Shown here: positions 6,895-12,324 of the stretch, one piece after another
How the letters are laid out: each line of letters begins with the position of its first letter
Numbering within the stretch: position 1 is the stretch's first letter
Assembly (NCBI GenBank): GCA_903884125.1
Contig: CAISDR010000329.1
Location: 1 to 12,324, forward strand
Direction of reading: 5' to 3'
From: an uncultured bacterium
GTDB taxonomy: Bacteria; Pseudomonadota; Alphaproteobacteria; CAISDR01
Length of the DNA: 12,324 bases
Made by a program: the position numbers and the translations under genes
Notes under the pieces: generated by a model
What the model saw: the letters and a program-made list of their open reading frames with translations, nothing else
Told to the model about the DNA's origin: nothing
The model's database searches: none

Positions 6895-7058
6895 CCGGAA
6901 CTGCCCCCGGTGAAAAACCTATGACACCTGCCGAGCAGATGCGCCGCCTTAAAAGCCGCAACCGCGCGCTGGCCCTGACGCTTGGTGCCTTCGCCATCCT
7001 GTTTTTTGTGATCACGCTGGTCAAGCTGGGCGGCAATGTCGTCCAGGGCCGGTTTTAG
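6891..7058 (+). CDS. coxF: Small CoxF-like single-pass membrane protein
   Basis: This 55-residue frame begins at an ATG that overlaps the ctaB stop (ATGA), so translation is probably coupled. The protein has a charged, cytoplasmic-looking start with RRLKSRNR (about residues 18-25). One hydrophobic helix follows (about residues 26-44, ALALTLGAFAILFFVITLV), then a short tail ending in QGRF. Small one-helix proteins of this size between ctaB and ctaG are known in alphaproteobacterial cox operons as CoxF and are thought to aid oxidase assembly or be part of it. The family call rests on position, size and topology rather than a catalytic motif. The frame is complete and ends 10 bases before the preferred ctaG start. 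Confidence 0.75.
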   Translation: MTGTAPGEKPMTPAEQMRRLKSRNRALALTLGAFAILFFVITLVKLGGNVVQGRF

Positions 7059-7068
7059 GCAATCAGCC

Positions 7069-7707
7069 ATGCCACCCCGCCAGGACCCGGCAGTTATTGC
7101 ACGAACCCAAAAGGCCGTTCGGCGCACCGCCCTGATCTGTTCGCTGACCGTTGCCGGTATGGTTGGCATGTCATATGTGGCTGTGCCGCTTTATGATCTG
7201 TTCTGCAAGACCACAGGCTATGCGGGCACAACCCGCGCCGTAAGCTCGACGACCAGGGTCGTTGATCGCACGATTCGCATCATGTTCGACGCCAATGTTG
7301 ATCCCAAATTGCCCTGGCAGTTCGAGCCTGATCAGCCATCCATCACCGTGAAACTTGGTGAAGTGGCCCAGATCACCTATCGCGCCCGGAATAACTCCGG
7401 CCGTCGGATCGTCGGATCGGCCACCTATAATGTCACGCCCTATGCACTGGGGCCGCATTTCAACAAGATCCAGTGCTTTTGTTTTACCGAGCAGGTTCTC
7501 GAGCCGGGCCAGGAAGTGCACATGCCGGTGATATTCTATGTGGACCCGGCCATGTTGGATGATACGGCTGCCCGTGCGGTAACGACAGCAACCCTGTCCT
7601 ATACATTTTATGAGTCAACAAATGCCGGCAAGGCTGAGGCGGCGGTCGCAGCCCTGGCACCGGCAATCGGGGCCAGCGGGGCGCAAAAAGGGCCAGTGGC
7701 GCGCTAA
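7069..7707 (+). CDS. ctaG: Cytochrome c oxidase assembly protein CtaG (CuB insertion, Cox11 family)
   Basis: CtaG is the bacterial Cox11 homologue. It is a membrane-anchored periplasmic copper protein that delivers copper to the CuB site of subunit I. The 212-residue protein has one N-terminal helix (about residues 23-40) followed by the conserved VPLYDLFCKTTGYAGTT, with Cys46. The periplasmic beta-domain holds the copper motif CFCF (Cys136 and Cys138) within QCFCFTEQVLEPGQ. The segment MPVIFYVDP follows, as in other family members. I chose the ATG at 7069, preceded by TTAGG about 9 bases upstream. An in-frame ATG at 7036 would overlap the CoxF-like gene and add 11 residues. Ala- and Gly-rich residues after position 180 form a low-complexity tail. 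Confidence 0.95.
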   Translation: MPPRQDPAVIARTQKAVRRTALICSLTVAGMVGMSYVAVPLYDLFCKTTGYAGTTRAVSSTTRVVDRTIRIMFDANVDPKLPWQFEPDQPSITVKLGEVAQITYRARNNSGRRIVGSATYNVTPYALGPHFNKIQCFCFTEQVLEPGQEVHMPVIFYVDPAMLDDTAARAVTTATLSYTFYESTNAGKAEAAVAALAPAIGASGAQKGPVAR

Positions 7708-7732
7708 GTCGCAGGCAAAAGAATTAACGGGG

Positions 7733-7751
7733 CTTGCTCTTGGGGGGCAAG
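7733..7751 (+). repeat. Small hairpin in the ctaG-coxC gap
   Basis: CTTGCT (7733-7738) can pair with GGCAAG (7746-7751), including one G-T pair, across a 7-base loop. It precedes the strong terminator-like hairpin at 7790-7825 and could be part of the same leader structure. Confidence 0.3.
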
Positions 7752-7789
7752 GTCGGTTATCGGAAGGTACAGGGACGAAAAGTGACGTC

Positions 7790-7825
7790 TGGTCGGGGCC
7801 CATCCAATTGGCCCGGACCATTTTT
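7790..7825 (+). terminator. Intrinsic terminator or attenuator directly before coxC
   Basis: TGGTCGGGGCC (7790-7800) pairs with GGCCCGGACCA (7810-7820) over a 9-base loop, with ten pairs and a single mismatch. Five T residues follow at once (7821-7825). This is the form of a strong Rho-independent terminator on the plus strand. The coxC ribosome site (AAGGGG, 7827-7832) begins one base after the T-run and the start codon is at 7842. It therefore lies between two genes expected to be co-transcribed and could set the level of coxC and downstream genes. Confidence 0.75.
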
Positions 7826-7841
7826 CAAGGGGTGAGATCAT

Positions 7842-8636
7842 ATGGCCGGCAATCACGCCAAACCGCACCACGACTATCATCTGGTCAATCCAAGCCCTTG
7901 GCCAGCCGTAGGCGCGCTGGGCGCGTTCACCATGGCCATTGGCACAGTGATGTCGTTTTACGACAAGGGGCCGTGGGTTGCCGTTCTGGGGCTGACCATT
8001 GTGCTCTATACGATGGTGGCATGGTGGCGGGATGTGATCGCGGAAAGCCATGCACAGGATCACACACCGGTGGTCCAGCTGGGTCTGCGCTACGGCATGG
8101 TTTTGTTCATTGCATCGGAAGTGATGTTCTTCGTGGCTTGGTTCTGGGCCTATTTCCATAACTTCTTCGATCCGTCCGTACAGTCTGGCGGGGTTTGGCC
8201 GCCGCAGGGCATCGAAACCTTTGATCCCTGGCATCTGCCCCTGCTGAACACACTGATCCTTTTGACATCAGGCACCACGGTCACTTGGGCGCATCATGCT
8301 TTGCAGACCGGCGACCGCAAGGGACTGGTTCAGGGACTGGTGCTGACCGTCCTTTTGGGCCTGAGCTTCACGGGTCTTCAGGCGATGGAATACAGCCATG
8401 CCGGATTTGCCTTTGCTGGCAATATTTACGGGGCCACTTTCTTCATGGCGACCGGTTTTCACGGGTTTCACGTGATCGTCGGCACGATCTTCCTTATCGT
8501 CTGCCTTGGCCGTGCCATGTCCGGCGATTTCACACCGACCAAGCATTTCGGCTTTGAAGCCGCTGCTTGGTACTGGCATTTCGTTGACGTGGTATGGCTG
8601 TTCCTGTTCCTGTGCATTTACGTGCTGGGTCGGTGA
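7842..8636 (+). CDS. coxC: Cytochrome c oxidase subunit III
   Basis: Subunit III stabilises the catalytic core and keeps proton uptake into the D-channel fast. It has no metal centre. The 264-residue protein has the seven-helix pattern of the long alphaproteobacterial/mitochondrial form. Its start is MAGNHAKPHHDYHLVNPSPWP, and the helix-3 motif FIASEVMFFVAWFWAYFH contains the conserved Glu. The segment WPPQGIETFDPWHLPLLNT and the C-terminal FEAAAWYWHFVDVVWLFLF are classic family blocks. The ATG at 7842 follows AAGGGG by 9 bases. The gene is separated from ctaG by 134 bases that include a terminator-like hairpin, and its stop overlaps the SURF1 gene start (GTGA). Another name is ctaE. Confidence 0.97.
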   Translation: MAGNHAKPHHDYHLVNPSPWPAVGALGAFTMAIGTVMSFYDKGPWVAVLGLTIVLYTMVAWWRDVIAESHAQDHTPVVQLGLRYGMVLFIASEVMFFVAWFWAYFHNFFDPSVQSGGVWPPQGIETFDPWHLPLLNTLILLTSGTTVTWAHHALQTGDRKGLVQGLVLTVLLGLSFTGLQAMEYSHAGFAFAGNIYGATFFMATGFHGFHVIVGTIFLIVCLGRAMSGDFTPTKHFGFEAAAWYWHFVDVVWLFLFLCIYVLGR

Positions 8637-9367
8637 ACGGGTTTACCATCTTCGGCATAAGGCCGCTTTTCTGGCCGACGTTTTTTACGATCCCGGCATT
8701 CATCACGCTTATCGGGCTGGGTGTGTGGCAACTGGATCGTCTGCATCGCAAGCTGGACCTGATCGCTCAGGTTCAGCTGCGCATGGCGGAACCTGCGATC
8801 CCGGTGCCGACCGATATTCCTGATCCCGACGCACTAAAATTCCGCAGGCTCGAAACCCATGGTCATTTCCTGCATGACAGGGAAATGCATCTGCTGGCGC
8901 ATACATCCCACGGTCAGTTGGGTTATCAGATCATCACGCCGCTGATTGAAGATTCAGGTCGCTACATCCTGGTTAATCGCGGCTGGGTGCCGGATACGAT
9001 GCGCGATCCGGCTTTGCGCCCCGAAGGACAGGTGGAAGGACCGGTGACCATCCGTGGTCTGGCGCGACCCGGCTGGGGGCAAGGTGCCTTTGTGCCGGAT
9101 AATGCGGTGGATGCCAATTTCTGGTTCTGGGGCGATTTGAACGCCATGGCAAAAAAGGCGGGCATCAGCCCCTATGCGCCGGTCTTTCTCGAAGCCGATG
9201 ACACACCAAATCCCGGTGGGCTGCCCATAGGCGGCCAGACACGCATTACTTTTGTGAATGATCACCTGCAATATGCGTTCACATGGTTTGCCCTTAGCAT
9301 CGTGCTGGTGGTGATCTATCTTCTGTTCCACCGCGCCAGGGCGCAAAGTCTGGGGCAGCAAAACTAA
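8633..9367 (+). CDS. SURF1 family oxidase assembly protein
   Basis: SURF1 (Shy1) proteins assist heme a insertion into subunit I. The 244-residue protein has the expected topology of two helices around a periplasmic domain: an N-terminal helix (about residues 17-35) ending in GVWQLDRLHRKLDLI, and a C-terminal helix near HLQYAFTWFALSIVLVVIYL. The family blocks GYQIITPL and YILVNRGWVPD are present, as is NFWFWGDLNAMAKKAGI. I chose the GTG at 8633 because it overlaps the coxC stop as GTGA, which implies coupled translation. The ATG at 8594 lies inside coxC and would add 13 residues unlike the family. In many alphaproteobacterial operons a DUF983 gene sits between coxC and this gene; it is absent here. 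Confidence 0.93.
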   Translation: MNGFTIFGIRPLFWPTFFTIPAFITLIGLGVWQLDRLHRKLDLIAQVQLRMAEPAIPVPTDIPDPDALKFRRLETHGHFLHDREMHLLAHTSHGQLGYQIITPLIEDSGRYILVNRGWVPDTMRDPALRPEGQVEGPVTIRGLARPGWGQGAFVPDNAVDANFWFWGDLNAMAKKAGISPYAPVFLEADDTPNPGGLPIGGQTRITFVNDHLQYAFTWFALSIVLVVIYLLFHRARAQSLGQQN

Positions 9368-9386
9368 TTATTTCCGGGAGTTCGGT

Positions 9387-10904
9387 ATGACGACTGGTCA
9401 GTCAGTCAATTCCGCCTATGGGCGGCTTGAATCGCGTTTCCGCCGCCTGTCCCAATTGTCTCATGCCAGGGCCATGCTGCAATGGGATCACGCCACCATG
9501 ATGCCATCGGGTGGGGCACAGGCTCGCGCGGATGCGCTTTCCGAATTGAGCCTGATCAGCCATGAAATCCTGACGGCGTCCGAAACGGCAGAACTGCTGG
9601 AAGCAGCTCAGGATGAAAAAGATCATCTGGATGACTGGCAGCGGGCCAACTTGTTTGAAGCGCGCCGCGATTATCAGTCCGCCAGGGCTTTGCCCGCCGA
9701 TCTGGTCGAACGGTTAAGTCAGGCTTCCATGGAAAGTGAAATGGCTTGGCGAACCCATCGTGCCGCCAATGATTTTGCCGCCATGCGTCCTTATCTGGAA
9801 AATGTGCTGGCACTGGTAAAGGAAGAAGCGGCAGCCAAGGCCGAAGCCTTTAACCTCAGCCCCTATGATGCCCTGATCAATGATTATGAACCCGGTGGCA
9901 GTGCTGCAAAAATCGGTGCATTGTTTGATGAACTGACAGGTTTCCTGCCTGATCTGCTGGGTCAGGTGATCGAACGTCAGGCGGCGCGTCCTCAACCGAT
10001 CCTGCCCAAAGGCCCGTTTCCGATTGACCGGCAAAAGGCGCTGCAGCTGCATGTGCTGGACATGATGGGATTTGATCTCAGCCGCGGGCGGCTGGATGAA
10101 AGCCATCATCCGTTTTCCGGCGGTGTGCCTGATGATATCCGCATGACCACACGTTTTGATGTGGACAATCTGATGCCCGGCATTATGGCCACGATCCATG
10201 AAACCGGTCACTCGCTCTACGAACTGGGCCTGCCCAAAGTCTGGCGGCATCAGCCGGTTGGACGTGCGCGGTCAATGGCGATGCATGAAAGCCAGTCGCT
10301 GATCATGGAAATGCAGGCCGGTCGTTCGGATCAGATTCTGGGTGTGATATCCCAGTTGCTGCGCACGAGCTTTGGTGATGACCCGGCTTTTCAGCCGGAT
10401 AATGTCAGAACGCTTTATCGGGTGGTGAAACGCAGTTTGATCCGGGTCAATGCGGACGAGGTAAGCTATCCCCTACACGTGATCCTGCGATTCAGGCTGG
10501 AGCGGGCAATGTTTGCAGGGGATCTGACAATCAGGGATCTTCCGGGCGCATGGTCAGAAGGTATGCGTCAACTGGTCGGCATCTCGCCGGTCGACGACAA
10601 AGATGGTTGCCTACAGGATATTCACTGGCCCAGTGCTACGTTTGGATATTTTCCAACCTATACGATGGGCGCATTGGCCGCCGCCCAGTTATTTGCCGCT
10701 GCACGTACACAGGTGCCGCAAATGATGGATGATCTGGGGCGGGGCGATTTTTCCAGTCTGCTGGGCTGGCTGCGGATCAATGTCCATCAGCTTGGGCGTT
10801 TGTTGCCCATGGATGAGATGCTAAAGCGCGCGACCGGGTCGGGCCTGGGCGTGACCGTCTTCCGCCAGCATCTTGAAACTCGCTATCTGGGTTCCAGCAT
10901 GTAA
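9387..10904 (+). CDS. Carboxypeptidase Taq, metallopeptidase family M32
   Basis: Family M32 enzymes are cytoplasmic, metal-dependent carboxypeptidases that remove C-terminal residues from peptides. The 505-residue length is typical. Metal ligands are in HETGH (His271, Glu272, His275), with the third ligand Glu301 in HESQS. The other family signatures follow: RVNADEVSYPLH, equivalent to the I-R-x-x-A-D-E block, and GCLQDIHW. The helical N-terminal part begins with a conserved LSHARAMLQWDHATMMPSGGA segment. The ATG at 9387 has GGGAG (9376-9380) 6 bases upstream. It starts 19 bases after the SURF1 gene in the same direction, so it may be the tail of the oxidase transcript, though its function is unrelated. 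No missing catalytic residue is seen. Confidence 0.95.
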   Translation: MTTGQSVNSAYGRLESRFRRLSQLSHARAMLQWDHATMMPSGGAQARADALSELSLISHEILTASETAELLEAAQDEKDHLDDWQRANLFEARRDYQSARALPADLVERLSQASMESEMAWRTHRAANDFAAMRPYLENVLALVKEEAAAKAEAFNLSPYDALINDYEPGGSAAKIGALFDELTGFLPDLLGQVIERQAARPQPILPKGPFPIDRQKALQLHVLDMMGFDLSRGRLDESHHPFSGGVPDDIRMTTRFDVDNLMPGIMATIHETGHSLYELGLPKVWRHQPVGRARSMAMHESQSLIMEMQAGRSDQILGVISQLLRTSFGDDPAFQPDNVRTLYRVVKRSLIRVNADEVSYPLHVILRFRLERAMFAGDLTIRDLPGAWSEGMRQLVGISPVDDKDGCLQDIHWPSATFGYFPTYTMGALAAAQLFAAARTQVPQMMDDLGRGDFSSLLGWLRINVHQLGRLLPMDEMLKRATGSGLGVTVFRQHLETRYLGSSM

Positions 10905-10921
10905 CAAGGGGTTCAAATCAA

Positions 10922-11155
10922 ATGACCGCTCCCACTCAGACACCGGGTGATATCATTCGAAAATTGACAGCCGATGCACTTGCCCAGTGTGACGCATCCG
11001 GACAGTCGCGTGATGCATTGGGGCGGGCGATGTTTGAATCCGCGCTTCGGATCTGGCGGGATATCGGTCGTAGTCCCGATCATATCAAGGCTGAAATCAT
11101 CAATGCGGCGGGTCATCTGGATCCGGATGAAGATTTCATGTTCATGCGGCCATGA
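10922..11155 (+). CDS. Small conserved-looking protein of unknown function
   Basis: I do not recognise this 77-residue protein. It is soluble, without signal peptide or membrane helix. It is predicted mostly helical and is acidic towards the end (LDPDEDFMFMRP). A central segment, RAMFESALRIWRDIGRSPDHIKAEI, looks amphipathic. The start is supported by AAGGGG (10906-10911) about 10 bases before the ATG. It begins 17 bases after the carboxypeptidase stop and ends 6 bases before the phosphopantetheinyl transferase start, so it is very likely in their operon. Codon use and GC match its neighbours, which supports a real gene. It could be an accessory to either neighbour. Confidence 0.75.
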   Translation: MTAPTQTPGDIIRKLTADALAQCDASGQSRDALGRAMFESALRIWRDIGRSPDHIKAEIINAAGHLDPDEDFMFMRP

Positions 11156-11161
11156 CCTGAA

Positions 11162-11854
11162 ATGTCCACGGATATTGATCTGGTATTCTGGGACCTGGCG
11201 CAATTCGATCCGGCACAACTGGATTTTTGCGCAAAGTCACTTAGTCCGGATGAAATTGCGCGTGCCGCACGTTTTGCCAATACCAAGGATCAGGTTTTAT
11301 ATATCACCGCACACTATCTGCTGCGCCGAGTGCTTTCAGATCATGCACCGATTGATCCGCGCGCCTGGCATTTCGCAACAGGCGCACATGGTAAGCCCTA
11401 TCTGACCAATGCAGCATCCGGCCTTACTTTCAACCTGACCCACACCGGCGGTCTGGTTGCGGTTGCGGTTGCACAGAATATTGCATTGGGCATTGATGCC
11501 GAAAATCTGGATCGTCGCGTCAATATCAATGTGGCGGACCATCGCTTTTCCGCAATCGAGACCGAATGGCTGAGATCGCTGCCTGAAGAGGAACAGGGGG
11601 CTGGCTTTCTGCGCCTTTGGACTCTGAAGGAGGCTTTCCTGAAAGCCATTGGCAAAGGTCTTTCAAAGTCACTGTCGTCATTTACAGTGCTGTTTGATCC
11701 CTTACGCCTTGCAATGGAAAGTCCAGAACCCGGCTGGCCCGTTCAGTTTCAATTATACGAAACGTGCCCAACCCCGCATCATCAGCTTGCGCTGGCCGTT
11801 CCGCAATCAGGTCTGCCCCGGAAAATAAATCTGCGGAATTTTGACCTGCGCTGA
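11162..11854 (+). CDS. 4'-phosphopantetheinyl transferase, Sfp type
   Basis: This enzyme moves the phosphopantetheine arm of coenzyme A onto a serine of carrier proteins, as used by polyketide, nonribosomal peptide or fatty-acid-like synthases. The 230-residue length fits the two-domain Sfp/Gsp group rather than the short AcpS group. Visible motifs are GAHGKPYL (about residues 77-84), FNLTHTGG, GIDAE with metal ligands Asp112 and Glu114, and WTLKEAFLKAIGKGL (from Trp153; Lys156, Glu157). No carrier protein or synthase lies in the window, so its target is unknown. No strong ribosome site precedes the ATG at 11162, so translation may be coupled to the small gene ending 6 bases before. Its last 48 bases overlap the end of the opposite metallophosphoesterase gene. 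Confidence 0.92.
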   Translation: MSTDIDLVFWDLAQFDPAQLDFCAKSLSPDEIARAARFANTKDQVLYITAHYLLRRVLSDHAPIDPRAWHFATGAHGKPYLTNAASGLTFNLTHTGGLVAVAVAQNIALGIDAENLDRRVNINVADHRFSAIETEWLRSLPEEEQGAGFLRLWTLKEAFLKAIGKGLSKSLSSFTVLFDPLRLAMESPEPGWPVQFQLYETCPTPHHQLALAVPQSGLPRKINLRNFDLR

Positions 11855-12324
11855 TGCGACTTTTTCCGGCCAGATCTGGCGCAGGTAGAAATTGGCCCCA
11901 TAAGCCTGTTTCCATTGCCGCGGATACCCCAGCGATACTTCTTCAAACCGCGTGCCATCGCGCCAGTCCGTGCGCCGCGTGTGCAGGTGCCCGCTCAGAC
12001 AGACAACAGCGCGATAGCGAAGGTGCCAGTCATGGGTTGCAGTCGTGCCGCACCATGGGCTGAAACGGGGAATTGCAGGAATATGAATAAGGTCGCGCCG
12101 CCATGGAAAATGGTTGATCAGAATCGTGCGCGCATGGTCGGGCACTTCGCGGTCCAGACGCCCGCTTGAATACGCAAGGCGCGCGCTGCACCAGTCGTCG
12201 CGCGTTTCATAAGGATCAGGGGGCAATAATTTTTCATCGGCGCACACGGCATCCTGCGCCGCTGCCCATGCTACAACCTCGCTTCGCGCCACATGCTCGG
12301 GCCTGAAGGAATAATCATAAAGAA
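11807..12324 (-). CDS. Metallophosphoesterase (calcineurin-like), N-terminus outside window
   Basis: The frame is open through the right window edge, so this is the C-terminal 172 residues of a longer protein; the GTG at 12292 is unlikely to be the real start. Visible family features are YDYSFRPEHV at the edge, ILINHFP in the middle and the metal-binding GHLH (11981-11992), followed by TRRTDWRDGTRFEEVSLGYPRQW. Calcineurin-like enzymes hydrolyse phosphomonoesters or diesters with two metal ions. The substrate cannot be told. The upstream metal ligands (D-x-H and GDxxD blocks) would lie outside the window. It converges on the phosphopantetheinyl transferase gene, overlapping it tail to tail by 48 bases with no obvious terminator between. 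Confidence 0.85.
   Translation of the reverse strand, partial: LYDYSFRPEHVARSEVVAWAAAQDAVCADEKLLPPDPYETRDDWCSARLAYSSGRLDREVPDHARTILINHFPWRRDLIHIPAIPRFSPWCGTTATHDWHLRYRAVVCLSGHLHTRRTDWRDGTRFEEVSLGYPRQWKQAYGANFYLRQIWPEKVASAQVKIPQIYFPGQT

Noticed and set aside
7036..7068. Upstream ATG start for ctaG
   Set aside because: It has no placed ribosome site and overlaps the CoxF-like gene. The ATG at 7069 fits family length and has TTAGG upstream, though 7036 is not excluded.
8594..8632. Upstream ATG start for the SURF1 gene
   Set aside because: It lies inside coxC and the extra residues do not resemble the family; the GTG overlapping the coxC stop fits better.
12290..12292. GTG as start of the metallophosphoesterase gene
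   Set aside because: The frame remains open to the window edge and the added residues YDYSFRPEHV look like genuine family sequence, so the gene is cut by the window.
1..12324. Search for CRISPR arrays, tRNA or rRNA genes, transposases and phage genes
   Set aside because: No spaced repeat array, RNA gene core or mobile-element protein was seen; the only mobile-DNA hint is the tldD remnant beside the glycosyltransferase.

Overview
The window looks like chromosomal DNA of an alphaproteobacterium, probably of the Rhodospirillales/Thalassospira kind. The basis is gene content and order plus protein style: tldD divergent from an aa3-type cytochrome c oxidase operon, an alphaproteobacterial CtaG and SURF1, and moderate-to-high GC. 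The assignment is inferred from recognition, not from a search. The DNA is ordinary core-metabolism sequence for most of its length, and I see no CRISPR array, transposase, phage gene, tRNA or rRNA.

Left edge (1-1471): a frameshifted remnant of a second tldD copy (1-102, minus strand), then a group 4 glycosyltransferase gene (197-1384) that is visibly more AT-rich than its surroundings. The intact tldD follows on the minus strand (1472-2896). The remnant and the intact gene lie in the same orientation on either side of the glycosyltransferase, which suggests that the gene arrived through a recombination event at tldD.

Centre (2897-9367): a 438-bp divergent control region carrying several dyads, then the oxidase genes in order: coxB (CuA subunit II), coxA (subunit I), ctaB (heme O synthase), a 55-residue CoxF-like membrane protein, ctaG (CuB insertion), coxC (subunit III) and the SURF1 gene. 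Start/stop overlaps (ATGA at ctaB/coxF, GTGA at coxC/SURF1) and short gaps indicate one transcription unit. Together these genes make the catalytic core, one step of its heme supply, and its copper and heme insertion factors. CtaA (heme A synthase) and the DUF983 gene often found near SURF1 are not in the window. Three structured sites stand out: a perfect 14-bp inverted repeat inside the start of ctaB, a textbook intrinsic terminator placed directly before the coxC ribosome binding site, and a triple half-site array upstream of coxB. CoxB also has Lys where the Mg-site Glu is usually found in its CuA loop.

Right end (9387-12324): a family M32 carboxypeptidase, a 77-residue protein of unknown function and an Sfp-type phosphopantetheinyl transferase follow closely on the plus strand and may be read from the same transcript. 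A metallophosphoesterase gene on the minus strand enters from the right edge, and its 3' end overlaps that of the transferase gene by 48 bp.
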